Shown here: one piece after another, positions 1-5,492 of the stretch
Layout: each line of letters starts with the position of its first letter
Position numbering within the stretch: position 1 is the first letter of the stretch
IMG/VR virus record: IMGVR_UViG_3300032401_000043
Span: 1 to 33,756 of that record
Reading direction: 5' to 3' (one strand)
Origin: a virus
DNA length: 33,756 nt
The notes under the pieces: model-generated
The model's input: the letters and a program-made list of their open reading frames with translations, nothing else
Told to the model about the DNA's origin: nothing
Databases searched by the model: none
Translations under genes and position numbers: made by a program

Positions 1-13
1 ACTTTAACAATTT

Positions 14-86
14 AGTCCCATGATGTAATTGGATAACATATTTCTCTTCTAAAGAAATCTTTCAGGTTCGAACCCTGATGGGACTA
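14..86 (+). tRNA. tRNA-Arg (TCT)
   Basis: Full cloverleaf: acceptor AGTCCCA/TGGGACT, D-arm with ATTGG, anticodon stem TTTCT/AGAAA around loop CTTCTAA (anticodon TCT), T-arm TCAGG/CCTGA with loop TTCGAAC, discriminator A. CCA is not encoded. It reads AGA, the favoured Arg codon of this AT-rich genome. First gene of the window and separated from the main array by the attenuator region. Confidence 0.93.
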
Positions 87-104
87 CAAAAAAAAACAAA
101 AACA

Positions 105-215
105 ATGGATGAAACATTAGAAGAGATGCACATTGAGTTTATTAACTCCGAAGAATATTGTGTGTTATTACAGAGATTTAGAGACGAAGAAGAAGAAAGA
201 TATTCAACAAAATAA
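105..215 (+). CDS. Small acidic hypothetical protein (36 aa)
   Basis: ATG to TAA, 36 residues beginning MDETLEEMHIEF and rich in Glu and Arg near the end (RDEEEERYSTK). It lies just after a tRNA gene and before a host-type promoter. I recognise no family. The codon use is like the neighbouring genes and the frame is short but clean. It could be a real accessory protein or a chance frame; the absence of a visible promoter of its own leaves this open. Confidence 0.45.
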   Translation: MDETLEEMHIEFINSEEYCVLLQRFRDEEEERYSTK

Positions 216-225
216 AAAATAATAC

Positions 226-255
226 TTGTCAAATGAAAAAGTTTGACTATATTTG
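226..255 (+). promoter_or_regulatory. Host-type promoter (TTG / TATATTTG)
   Basis: TTG at 226-228 and TATATTTG at 248-255 with a 19-base gap match the Bacteroidetes -33/-7 promoter pattern. It would start transcription near 260 and drive the leader ORF, terminator and tRNA array that follow. Confidence 0.7.
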
Positions 256-285
256 TACCATAATTAAGATTTTAACAAAAAACGA

Positions 286-295
286 TATATTTATA
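286..295 (+). promoter_or_regulatory. Late-type promoter element TATATTTATA
   Basis: An exact TATATTTATA five bases before the ATG at 301. The same element precedes many virion genes in this window. Together with the host-type promoter just upstream, it gives the leader two possible transcription starts. Confidence 0.5.
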
Positions 296-300
296 ACAAG

Positions 301-414
301 ATGAAAACAACACAGAAACATATGAGCTTTAATTCCCCGTGTAATAATTGGGTCAAGTCGTATAGTACGCTAATTCGCGTATCTCGGTGTCTTTCATTAA
401 ATTTTATGGTATAA
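301..414 (+). CDS. Leader peptide of a tRNA-array attenuator (37 aa)
   Basis: ATG to TAA, beginning MKTTQKHMSFNSPCNN and ending CLSLNFMV. It is followed by a strong terminator (447-480), a boxA site (511-519) and then tRNA genes, so it is placed like an attenuator leader. Its codons include several that should be rare in an AT-rich genome (CCG, TCG, ACG, CTA, CGC, CGG). Bases 381-387 (ATCTCGG), inside the reading frame, repeat the terminator's right arm and can pair with its left arm (449-455), which would form an antiterminator if a ribosome stalls upstream of them. Function is inferred from layout and base pairing; no family is recognised. Confidence 0.6.
   Translation: MKTTQKHMSFNSPCNNWVKSYSTLIRVSRCLSLNFMV
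381..387 (+). promoter_or_regulatory. Candidate antiterminator segment
   Basis: ATCTCGG here is identical to the 3' arm of the downstream terminator and complementary to its 5' arm (CCGAGAT, 449-455). The two pairings exclude each other, as in a translational attenuator. Confidence 0.55.
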
Positions 415-446
415 CGTATCATCATAATATAACCACAAATGAATAG

Positions 447-480
447 ACCCGAGATTTTTAAAAAGATCTCGGGTTTTTTT
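447..480 (+). terminator. Intrinsic terminator ahead of tRNA array (attenuator)
   Basis: Nine-base perfect stem ACCCGAGAT/ATCTCGGGT (447-455 and 466-474) followed by a run of T. It stands between the leader ORF and the boxA and tRNA genes, so read-through or antitermination is needed to express the array from the upstream promoter. Confidence 0.85.
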
Positions 481-510
481 ATGGTTAAAATTGGTGTAGT
501 TCAATTAATA

Positions 511-519
511 GTTCTTTGA
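511..519 (+). promoter_or_regulatory. boxA-like antitermination site
   Basis: GTTCTTTGA within a longer shared block (GTTCTTTGACATATTGGTAA) that recurs at 6392. It resembles bacterial rRNA boxA (TGCTCTTTAACA) and the sequence found in Bacteroidetes rRNA leaders. It lies 31 bases after a terminator and 18 before the first tRNA of the array. Confidence 0.65.
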
Positions 520-536
520 CATATTGGTAAATTTAA

Positions 537-607
537 TGTTCCCTCGTCTAGCGGCAGGACCCTTGGTTTTGGGCCAAGTGACCGAGGTTCGAATCCTTGG
601 GGAACAA
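537..607 (+). tRNA. tRNA-Gln (TTG)
   Basis: Acceptor TGTTCCC/GGGAACA, anticodon stem CTTGG/CCAAG around TTTTGGG (anticodon TTG), T-arm CGAGG/CCTTG with TTCGAAT, discriminator A. First tRNA after the boxA site; the next tRNA begins five bases downstream. Confidence 0.94.
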
Positions 608-611
608 CAAT

Positions 612-696
612 GTCTGTGTTGTCTAGTTGGTCGATGACACCTCTTTTGTAAGGAGGATGGGAAACCGCACCGGGAGTTCGAATCTCTCCACAGACT
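612..696 (+). tRNA. tRNA-Thr (TGT)
   Basis: Acceptor GTCTGTG/CACAGAC, anticodon stem CCTCT/GGAGG around TTTGTAA (anticodon TGT), T-arm GGGAG/CTCTC with TTCGAAT. At 85 bases it is longer than usual for Thr because of an extended variable region with a GG-GAAA-CC turn. CCA is not encoded. Confidence 0.88.
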
Positions 697-738
697 CAAA
701 TATTCGAAAACAAGGATTGACTCTTTTACATAGTACGA

Positions 739-748
739 TATATTTATA
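739..748 (+). promoter_or_regulatory. Late-type promoter element TATATTTATA
   Basis: Exact TATATTTATA four bases before the HNH gene's ATG at 753, which gives that gene its own start within the tRNA array. It also supports the start at 753 over an upstream in-frame ATG inside tRNA-Thr. Confidence 0.5.
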
Positions 749-752
749 TTAT

Positions 753-1421
753 ATGAAGTGGTCTAAAAAAGAAATTAATGAGTGTATAGTGCTTTTACGA
801 AATGGCAATAACTATGATGAAATTGCAAATAAAATTGGTAGAACAAAAAAATCAGTAACCGTTAAATTAAACAGGTTAAACATTTATATAAAAGATTATT
901 CGGATGAGGTTTATTTTATTAAAAAAGAATGTCCGGTTTGTACAAAAGAGTTTGTGTCTTATAAATCTGAAAATAGAATTTACTGTTCTAATTCTTGTAG
1001 TAATAGTGAGAATAATAAATTAAGAAAAAAATGTTTAACAAAAAAATGTATAAACTGTGGTGAGGATGTTAAAAAACTATTTTGTAACCTTACTTGTGTG
1101 GGGGAATACAAAAAGAAAGAAATTTATTGTAAAATAAAGAATGGGGACGTAACATTGGCTTGCAGAAATTATAAAAATTACTTAATTAATCAATTTGGTA
1201 ATAAATGTATGATATGTGGGTGGAATGAAAAAAATATAATAACAGGCAAATCCCCTATAGAGTTAGATCACATTGATGGGAATTCGGATAATAACGATTT
1301 GGGTAATTTAAGGTTATTATGTCCGAACTGTCATTCTCTAACACCAACATATAAAGCTTTGAATAAAGGTAATGGTAGATTTAAAAGGGTCGAAAGAAGA
1401 AACCGAGGAAAAAGTTTTTAA
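753..1421 (+). CDS. HNH homing endonuclease with helix-turn-helix and zinc fingers
   Basis: About 222 residues. The N-terminus (WSKKEINECIVLL to GRTKKSVTVKLNRL) is a helix-turn-helix of the SANT/Myb-like kind often fused to phage HNH nucleases. It is followed by Cys clusters (CPVCTKEF with YCSNSC; CINC with FCNLTC) and a C-terminal HNH core: CMICGW, LDHIDGNSDNNDLGNL, LLCPNCHSLT, where the DH pair and the final CxxCH carry the metal and catalytic residues. The start at 753 is chosen because an upstream in-frame ATG lies within tRNA-Thr. Free-standing nuclease between tRNA-Thr and tRNA-Ser, with its own late-type promoter. It probably drives spread of the tRNA island. Domain call is firm; the target is unknown. 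Confidence 0.85.
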   Translation: MKWSKKEINECIVLLRNGNNYDEIANKIGRTKKSVTVKLNRLNIYIKDYSDEVYFIKKECPVCTKEFVSYKSENRIYCSNSCSNSENNKLRKKCLTKKCINCGEDVKKLFCNLTCVGEYKKKEIYCKIKNGDVTLACRNYKNYLINQFGNKCMICGWNEKNIITGKSPIELDHIDGNSDNNDLGNLRLLCPNCHSLTPTYKALNKGNGRFKRVERRNRGKSF

Positions 1422-1433
1422 CTATAACAATAA

Positions 1434-1517
1434 GGAAGATGAATCATAGCGGCCTATGACCCCGTCTTGAAAACGGGCGGTACCGAAAGGTATTGGGATC
1501 GACACCTACTTCTTCCT
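1434..1517 (+). tRNA. tRNA-Ser (TGA)
   Basis: Class II tRNA: acceptor GGAAGA/TCTTCC, anticodon stem CCCGT/ACGGG around CTTGAAA (anticodon TGA), long variable arm GGTACC-GAAA-GGTATT, T-arm GGG/CCT with the unusual loop ATCGACA. The second Ser tRNA (2810) also has a non-standard ATCGxxA T-loop. Confidence 0.85.
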
Positions 1518-1584
1518 CTAACTAACACAGAGTTGAATGATACGAGCCGTCAAAGTTCGAAAGGAGTCATGGTGTTGGTTTTTA

Positions 1585-1660
1585 CGGGATGTGGACTAAT
1601 TGACTAAGTCGCCACTTTTGGGAAGTGGACATCATCCAGGTTTGAGTCCTGGTATCCCGA
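1585..1660 (+). tRNA. tRNA-Pro (TGG)
   Basis: Acceptor CGGGATG/TATCCCG, anticodon stem CCACT/AGTGG around TTTGGGA (anticodon TGG), T-arm CCAGG/CCTGG with loop TTTGAGT, discriminator A. The 67 bases before it (1518-1584) hold no gene, only a possible AACAC/GGTGTT helix. Confidence 0.92.
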
Positions 1661-1733
1661 CTAAACAAATAAATAAACAATTAAAAACAAGTATCATGGA
1701 AAGTGACAAGAGCGACAAGAGTCGCAAACAGAA

Positions 1734-1805
1734 GATCTCGTAGCTTAATGGTAAAGCCTCTGACTTTTAATCAGATGACCGTAGGATCAGTACCTACCGG
1801 GATCA
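1734..1805 (+). tRNA. tRNA-Lys (TTT)
   Basis: Acceptor GATCTCG/CGGGATC, anticodon stem TCTGA/TCAGA around CTTTTAA (anticodon TTT). The T-loop is ATCAGTA rather than TTCGAAT, a relaxed T-loop also seen in the Ser and Glu genes here. Confidence 0.88.
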
Positions 1806-1876
1806 CAAAAAAATTTAGTAAAAAAGAATGATAGTACCCAAAAAATGGTTATCTTCGTTCCAAAAAACTAAAACAC

Positions 1877-1949
1877 GCACCTTTAGCTCAGTTGGTAGAG
1901 CGTTGCTTTTACATAGCAAATGTCATAGGTTCGAATCCTATAGGGTGTA
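1877..1949 (+). tRNA. tRNA-Val (TAC)
   Basis: Acceptor GCACCTT/AGGGTGT, D-arm GCTCAGTTGGTAGAGC, anticodon stem TTGCT/AGCAA around TTTACAT (anticodon TAC), T-arm ATAGG/CCTAT with TTCGAAT, discriminator A. Standard in every part. Confidence 0.95.
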
Positions 1950-1956
1950 CAAATAA

Positions 1957-2029
1957 GGGAGTATCGGCAGGGTCCTGATCGTGTCTGTAAAACATCGTCT
2001 TGGTGGTTCGATTCCATCTGCTCCCACCA
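1957..2029 (+). tRNA. tRNA-Tyr (GTA), CCA encoded
   Basis: Acceptor GGGAGTA/TGCTCCC, loop CTGTAAA (anticodon GTA), T-arm with loop TTCGATT, discriminator A followed by an encoded CCA. The anticodon stem is weak (TGT/ACA) and the variable arm is short for a bacterial Tyr tRNA. One of three genes here with CCA in the DNA. Confidence 0.87.
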
Positions 2030-2035
2030 AAAAAT

Positions 2036-2110
2036 TGACTAGAAGCTTAAGTGGTTATAAGCTACGTTCTGTTAAAGCGAAGATAGTAGGTTCGAGTCCT
2101 ACCTAGTCAG
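2036..2110 (+). tRNA. tRNA-Asn (GTT)
   Basis: Perfect acceptor TGACTAG/CTAGTCA, loop CTGTTAA (anticodon GTT) on a stem with one A-A mismatch and a T-G pair, T-arm GTAGG/CCTAC with TTCGAGT, discriminator G. Typical Asn apart from the weak anticodon stem. Confidence 0.88.
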
Positions 2111-2132
2111 CAAAATTTTTTTAACAAACCTT

Positions 2133-2142
2133 GATATTTATA
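2133..2142 (+). promoter_or_regulatory. Late-type promoter element GATATTTATA
   Basis: A copy of the recurring ATATTTATA element 33 bases before the ATG of the second HNH gene (2176). Confidence 0.4.
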
Positions 2143-2175
2143 TGTATCAATAAATGTAATTAAAAGAATAAAGGT

Positions 2176-2751
2176 ATGTATGAAGAAATTTTAAGTTTGA
2201 GGAGAGAAGGAAATTCATTAGGTGAAATATCAAAAAAACTTAATAAACCAAAATCAACGATAAGTGTCATTTGTAAAAGGTACGGTTTATCTGGTAGATC
2301 TGACGGTAAAATTGAGTTCCCTAAACACATGATTATGGAGTTGAATGATTATTATAAAACTCACACATCAAAAGAAACTTCCGAATTTTTTGGAATAAGC
2401 GTGTCGGTTGTAAAATATCATGTTGATAAAAAAAGAACCATTCTAAGTGACGAAGATCGGAAATTGAATAATTACAAACACGTTAAAAACTTCAGGCAAA
2501 AAAATAAAGAAAGGGCGGTAGAGTACAAAGGTGGTAAATGTAATAGATGTGGGTATGATAAGTGTATAATCGCTTTAGAATTTCACCACACAGACCCGAA
2601 AGAAAAAGATTTTCATATATCAGGTAATATGAATAAATCTTGGGATAAAGTAAAAAAAGAATTAGATAAATGTATTTTAGTTTGTTCAAACTGCCACAGA
2701 GAGATACATTATGATTTATTCTATAATACGGCACATATACCCTCCGTCTGA
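2176..2751 (+). CDS. HNH homing endonuclease with N-terminal helix-turn-helix
   Basis: 191 residues. Residues 1-40 form a helix-turn-helix (SLRREGNSLGEISKKLNKPK, then STISVICKRYG) and a second HTH-like stretch follows (TSKETSEFFGISVSVVKYHV). The C-terminus is an HNH core: CNRCGYDKC, LEFHHTDPKEKDF, then ILVCSNCHREIHYD, with zinc-binding CxxC pairs and the HH catalytic site. Its last eight codons and stop overlap the 5' half of the tRNA-like gene at 2729, which suggests that the nuclease gene inserted into, or grew into, that tRNA. It is related in layout but not in detail to the HNH genes at 753 and 7672. Domain assignment is firm, target unknown. Confidence 0.85.
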   Translation: MYEEILSLRREGNSLGEISKKLNKPKSTISVICKRYGLSGRSDGKIEFPKHMIMELNDYYKTHTSKETSEFFGISVSVVKYHVDKKRTILSDEDRKLNNYKHVKNFRQKNKERAVEYKGGKCNRCGYDKCIIALEFHHTDPKEKDFHISGNMNKSWDKVKKELDKCILVCSNCHREIHYDLFYNTAHIPSV

Positions 2752-2808
2752 TACGCGGTTGAAAGGTTAATAGGTCCCATGTAGGTTCGATTCCTACTGT
2801 GCCGACCA
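2729..2808 (+). tRNA. tRNA-Ile-like (GAT), D-arm reduced, CCA encoded
   Basis: Perfect acceptor CGGCACA/TGTGCCG, T-arm TAGG/CCTA with TTCGATT, discriminator A and encoded CCA. An anticodon arm CCGT/GCGG around CTGATAC would give GAT (Ile). Only eight bases lie between acceptor and anticodon arm, so the D-arm is missing, and the variable region is long. The 5' part is also the 3' end of the HNH gene (stop at 2749-2751). It may be a working odd tRNA, a damaged one, or a tRNA-like RNA. It is the only GAT candidate with an otherwise normal acceptor and T-arm. Confidence 0.55.
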
Positions 2809-2809
2809 T

Positions 2810-2898
2810 GGAAAGTAATCCCTGAAGGCGACGGGACTTGTTTGCTAAACAATGTGACCGGTGAGAATCCGGTTGTGGATCGTTACCACTTCTTTCCT
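2810..2898 (+). tRNA. tRNA-Ser (GCT)
   Basis: Class II: acceptor GGAAAG/CTTTCC, D-stem TCCC/GGGA, anticodon loop TTGCTAA (anticodon GCT) on TTGT/ACAA, long variable arm ACCGG/CCGGT, T-arm GTGG/CCAC with loop ATCGTTA. Begins one base after the CCA of the preceding gene. Confidence 0.88.
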
Positions 2899-2904
2899 CA
2901 ATAT

Positions 2905-2975
2905 GCCGAGTGGTCTGGGACCGAGGTTGGTTCATATCCGACCTTAGAGTGGATCGTTACCATTACTCGGTACCA
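2905..2975 (+). tRNA. tRNA with CAT anticodon (Met or Ile2), CCA encoded
   Basis: Acceptor GCCGAGT/ACTCGGT, anticodon stem GGTTGG/CCGACC around TTCATAT (anticodon CAT), T-arm AGTGG/CCATT with loop ATCGTTA, discriminator A and encoded CCA. The D-arm is very short (GGTC-TGG-GACC). Two other CAT tRNAs occur (7068, initiator-like; 12339, elongator-like), so this one may be the Ile tRNA that needs lysidine. Confidence 0.75.
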
Positions 2976-3152
2976 AGAAGATTAGTGTAATCGTTAGTTA
3001 GGGTGAACAGTTCATTACTTTGAAACTACTATGTAACATACTCTGAAGATAGTGTTTAATTACGTAAACGGACAGGAAAATAGGAATATGGGTCAACAAC
3101 ATACCATACGTGGAGTGTGGAGTTCCGAAATCGGGGATCTTTGATATTAAAT
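2976..3152 (+). other. Noncoding spacer between tRNA genes
   Basis: No gene seen. It begins with a sequence like the start of the tRNA-like family (TTAGTTAGGGTG near 2994) but lacks the matching 3' half, so it may be a remnant. A possible hairpin TATGG/CCATA lies near 3088-3109. Confidence 0.4.
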
Positions 3153-3226
3153 GGTGTTTGTAGCTCAATCGGAAGAGTGTCGGTTTGTGGAACCGAAGGT
3201 AGTGGGATCGAAACCCACCATTCACC
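3153..3226 (+). tRNA. tRNA-His (GTG)
   Basis: Anticodon stem TCGGT/ACCGA around TTGTGGA (anticodon GTG), T-arm GTGGG/CCCAC with loop ATCGAAA. The extra 5' G (position -1) opposite C73, the His identity mark, is present. The acceptor GTGTTTG/CATTCAC has two T-T mismatches in the middle. Confidence 0.88.
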
Positions 3227-3232
3227 CAAATT

Positions 3233-3305
3233 ACCCACATAGTTCAACTGAACAGAATACCCGACTACGGATCGGGAGATAGGAGTTTGAATCTCTTTGA
3301 GGGTA
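3233..3305 (+). tRNA. tRNA-Arg (ACG)
   Basis: Acceptor ACCCACA/TGAGGGT with one mismatch, D-stem GTTC/GAAT, anticodon stem CCCGA/TCGGG around CTACGGA (anticodon ACG), T-arm AGGAG/CTCTT. A34 would need deamination to inosine by TadA to read all CGN codons. Confidence 0.9.
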
Positions 3306-3368
3306 CAATAAACTAAAATTTGCTTAATAAACAAGGTATGTTTATCGTAGCAAAAACAAGTTTATCAT

Positions 3369-3439
3369 ACAGGATGCAGACAAGGCGTCGGGCAGGCCTC
3401 CAAAACCTCGCCGGGTTGGTTCAATTCCAACATCCTGTG
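3369..3439 (+). tRNA. tRNA-Trp (CCA anticodon)
   Basis: Acceptor ACAGGAT/ATCCTGT, loop CTCCAAA (anticodon CCA), T-arm GTTGG/CCAAC with TTCAATT, discriminator G as expected for Trp. The anticodon stem is short (AGG/CCT) and the D-loop is small. Confidence 0.87.
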
Positions 3440-3443
3440 CATA

Positions 3444-3502
3444 GGACGGGAGGCAAGTGTTGGGGGTACAACCGTTAGGATACCCCAACCGAGTCCTCCC
3501 CG
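3444..3502 (+). ncRNA. Strong hairpin element after tRNA-Trp
   Basis: Two stacked helices: CGGGAGG with CCTCCCCG and TTGGGG-G-TA with TACCCCAA, around a 12-base loop (CAACCGTTAGGA). It has no T-run, so it is not a plain terminator. It could be a processing signal or small RNA. Confidence 0.5.
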
Positions 3503-3514
3503 AAGAAATTAAAT

Positions 3515-3545
3515 TTTGCCAATTAAAAAAGTTTTTGTATCTTTA
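3515..3545 (+). promoter_or_regulatory. Host-type promoter (TTTG / TATCTTTA)
   Basis: TTTG at 3515-3518 and TATCTTTA at 3538-3545, 19 bases apart. The ATG at 3550 follows at once, so the mRNA would be nearly leaderless. Confidence 0.6.
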
Positions 3546-3549
3546 CAGT

Positions 3550-4044
3550 ATGAAAGACGCACTACCATATTGTAATATAGGAAAAGCCATTATAGGTTAT
3601 GATGAATCAACAATTGCAAAAAGAGAGACCAACGATTGTGTTGTGAGAGCATTTGCATCTTGTTTTGATTTACCTTACGATAGGGCTCATAAATACGTTA
3701 AAGTAAATTTTGGACGTATAGATCGTACCGGGACTTATGGTACTGTAACTAGAATGGGTGAACTTGCAAAAAAGGGAACTCAAGTAAACTATAAAAAAGT
3801 TAAATGTGTTGGTACGATAAATGAATATCATAAACATACGTTGGAGTATACTGTTAAAGTGAAGGGAGAAAGAGTTAACCGTAAAATGACTGTTGGTACG
3901 TTTACAAAACAAAACCCTGTTGGAACATTCTTCATTCTTGTTTCAAGACACGCCTTCACGATTAAAGATGGTGTTGTGATTGGTAACTATGAAGATTCAA
4001 CTAAGAAGAAACGTATTATAAAACATGCGTTTGAGGTTAAATAA
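3550..4044 (+). CDS. Putative cysteine-peptidase-like protein
   Basis: 164 residues. Signature-like pieces in papain-fold order are visible: KRETNDCVVRAFASCF (candidate catalytic Cys in a helix), GTFFILVSRHAFTI (candidate His) and VIGNYEDS (Asn or Asp). Similar short proteins occur in T4-like phages and are usually called hypothetical or C39-like. The upstream extension of the frame to 3457 is rejected because a host-type promoter ends five bases before 3550. The stop codon abuts tRNA-Phe (4045). Substrate unknown; it could process a phage or host protein. Fold call is moderate. Confidence 0.6.
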   Translation: MKDALPYCNIGKAIIGYDESTIAKRETNDCVVRAFASCFDLPYDRAHKYVKVNFGRIDRTGTYGTVTRMGELAKKGTQVNYKKVKCVGTINEYHKHTLEYTVKVKGERVNRKMTVGTFTKQNPVGTFFILVSRHAFTIKDGVVIGNYEDSTKKKRIIKHAFEVK

Positions 4045-4117
4045 GGACAGGTAGCTCAGTTGGTAGAGCACCACATTGAAGATGTGGGTGTCGGAGGTTC
4101 GATTCCCTCTCTGTCCA
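4045..4117 (+). tRNA. tRNA-Phe (GAA)
   Basis: Acceptor GGACAGG/TCTGTCC, D-arm GCTCAGTTGGTAGAGC, anticodon stem CCACA/TGTGG around TTGAAGA (anticodon GAA), T-arm with TTCGATT, discriminator A. It starts on the base after the stop codon of the preceding CDS, so both are probably cut from one transcript. Confidence 0.95.
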
Positions 4118-4123
4118 CAAAAT

Positions 4124-4193
4124 GCTCAGGATGATCGTGGTGGTCGGTTAGTCTGCAAAACTAATGGTGTAAGTTCGATTCTTACCTTGAGCT
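4124..4193 (+). tRNA. tRNA-Cys (GCA)
   Basis: Acceptor GCTCAGG/CTTGAGC, anticodon stem TTAGT/ACTAA around CTGCAAA (anticodon GCA), T-arm GTAAG/CTTAC with TTCGATT, and the Cys discriminator T. Confidence 0.93.
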
Positions 4194-4202
4194 CAAAAAT
4201 AT

Positions 4203-4276
4203 ACCCCTATGTCGGAATTGGTATACGAGTCACTTTTAGAAAGTGAATTTTGCAGGTTCAAGTCCTGCTGGGGGTA
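4203..4276 (+). tRNA. tRNA-Leu (TAG)
   Basis: Acceptor ACCCCTA/TGGGGGT, D-arm TCGGAATTGGTATACGA, anticodon stem TCACT/AGTGA around TTTAGAA (anticodon TAG), T-arm GCAGG/CCTGC with TTCAAGT. The variable arm is only about five bases, short for Leu, but the D-arm is Leu-like. Confidence 0.9.
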
Positions 4277-4305
4277 CAAATAATACAATAATTAACATAA
4301 AAATA

Positions 4306-4337
4306 TTTGGTTTATTAAAAAGGAGTAAGTATCTTTG
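4306..4337 (+). promoter_or_regulatory. Host-type promoter (TTTG / TATCTTTG)
   Basis: TTTG at 4306-4309 and TATCTTTG at 4330-4337, 20 bases apart, just before the gene pair at 4355 and 4612. Confidence 0.7.
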
Positions 4338-4354
4338 ATAAAAATAAATAAATT

Positions 4355-4615
4355 ATGGTGGTTATGGTAAGAAAAATGGCAGGTCCAATATTGTTAATAA
4401 CGGGGATATTAATAATGACTCTCAGTATTTTACGCTTCGTCCACAAAGAGGACACAGAATGTGATCAGGTTATATTCCTTGAAGGAGAACTGAGTATGGA
4501 CGTGATGGATGTTAATTCCTACGAAAATGGTATGTCTACCATTTATTTATGTGATGGTAAAACATTACGAGTACCAACTAGTAGAATAATTAAAATTGTA
4601 GATAAAGAAATATGA
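4355..4615 (+). CDS. Small membrane protein, unknown
   Basis: 86 residues. One clear membrane segment near the start (MAGPILLITGILIMTLSILRF) is followed by a 55-residue soluble part with many acidic residues (HKEDTECDQVIF) and a closing basic-hydrophobic strand pattern (TLRVPTSRIIKIVD). A start at 4364 is equally possible. The stop overlaps the next start (ATGA), so the two are translationally coupled. No family recognised. Confidence 0.65.
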   Translation: MVVMVRKMAGPILLITGILIMTLSILRFVHKEDTECDQVIFLEGELSMDVMDVNSYENGMSTIYLCDGKTLRVPTSRIIKIVDKEI

Positions 4616-4839
4616 AAAATAATATGAGTAGGGAATTTGATAACACAACATTTAATTACATTGCAAACTCATTAAAAGAGACCGTTAATAGAATGAACTA
4701 TACGGGTGATATTTCGGATCTTGGTAATGAAATTGGTGTTGTTGTGGGATCGGCATTTAAAGATATGACCGATGATGATATAACCGAATTTATTCACGGT
4801 TTTAAACATGGGGTAAGTTTAACAAATGGAACTCATTAA
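4612..4839 (+). CDS. Hypothetical protein (75 aa)
   Basis: Starts four bases before the end of the membrane-protein gene (ATGA overlap) and is expressed from the same promoter. Sequence MKNNMSREFDNTTFNY to HGVSLTNGTH; soluble, mildly acidic, probably helical. I recognise no family. Similar small soluble proteins are common in early regions of T4-like phages. Confidence 0.65.
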   Translation: MKNNMSREFDNTTFNYIANSLKETVNRMNYTGDISDLGNEIGVVVGSAFKDMTDDDITEFIHGFKHGVSLTNGTH

Positions 4840-4842
4840 AAT

Positions 4843-5232
4843 ATTACCCTGCTTGAAGTAAACAAATACTGTGGTCTATAGGTACTTTGATTCAGGTTCA
4901 ATTCCTGTGAGTATTATCCACAACCAAGAGTGGAGTTGTTTATGAAAGGATAAGAGATCCATGTAGTTGAGTAAACTATATATCTATTAGAGTTAATGAC
5001 TCTTCTAAAACTTATTCACACACTTGGAGTGACAGGGTAACATTCTTTCCAATTGTGTTGAAATACCACACAATAAATTCGCCAGATAAAAGTGGACTGG
5101 ACCTATGTGCTAAAGGGAAATATGTACAACTCGTGTTGTTCCCTTGAGAAAGGAAAAAGGTATTTTGTATAGTGGTTGAGTTTAGAAATAGATTCTTATG
5201 TACACAACACAGAGGAGTTCTCAACCTCAAAT
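4843..5232 (+). ncRNA. Structured noncoding RNA region with kissing-loop module
   Basis: No credible gene. The 5' part looks like a degraded tRNA (T-loop TTCAATT at about 4897, acceptor-like AATATTA/GAGTATT). Further on are AGAGT/ACTCT, ACAAC/GTTGT and ATTGTGT/ACACAAT hairpins. The 3' end carries GTGTTGT (5133-5139) pairing with ACAACAC (5204-5210), hairpin TTCC/GGAA with loop containing TTGAGAA (5144-5150), and hairpin GAGG/CCTC with loop containing TTCTCAA (5218-5224); the two loops are complementary over seven bases. The same module recurs at 10378-10451, and both are followed within ten bases by a tRNA-like element. Confidence 0.6.
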
Positions 5233-5326
5233 AGTCAGGTGGCGGAATTGGGATAATCGCACGTGAGACCCCAAGGTGGATGCCTACCAATTAAGATTGA
5301 AACAGGTTCGAGTCCTGTCCTGACTA
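5233..5326 (+). ncRNA. tRNA-like element A
   Basis: Acceptor AGTCAGG/CCTGACT, D-arm GCG/CGC, T-arm ACAGG/CCTGT with TTCGAGT, discriminator A: the shared frame of a six-member family. The core between D-arm and T-arm has no normal anticodon arm, only a possible GGT/ACC hairpin. It would be scored as an undetermined tRNA. It directly follows the kissing-loop module. Confidence 0.6.
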
Positions 5327-5492
5327 CACATAGTCCTCTGCGTAGTACTGCGTATGGATCGAAGATAGGGAAAGCCTCTTGAACGTTAGTTAGAATATTT
5401 CGGTATTCTTTAATCAATGCTCACATCGCCCTCCGAATCGTGTGTCGGCACAGTTTGTACGTTCTGGGGATAAACCAAAAACGTACATTTTT
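5327..5492 (+). ncRNA. Structured spacer between tRNA-like elements A and B
   Basis: Hairpins AGAATA/TATTCT with a TTTCGG loop and a strong GTACGTT/AACGTAC stem capped by TGG-GGATAAA-CCA just before element B. No gene seen. Probably part of the same long RNA. Confidence 0.45.

Noticed and set aside
627-752. Upstream extension of the first HNH gene
   Set aside because: These codons lie within tRNA-Thr and its trailer. The ATG at 753 follows a late-type promoter element and begins the helix-turn-helix domain.
2492-2935. Minus-strand open frame of 147 codons
   Set aside because: Shadow of the HNH gene and the tRNA genes at 2729-2935; contains antisense tRNA sequence and no domain.
3457-3549. 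Upstream extension of the cysteine-peptidase-like gene
   Set aside because: The extension crosses a strong hairpin and a host-type promoter; the start at 3550 fits the promoter.
4843-4919. Possible amber-suppressor tRNA (CTA in a loop near 4875)
   Set aside because: The anticodon stem does not pair and the acceptor has a mismatch. It looks like a degraded tRNA within a structured RNA, and I see no sign of stop-codon recoding in the genes.
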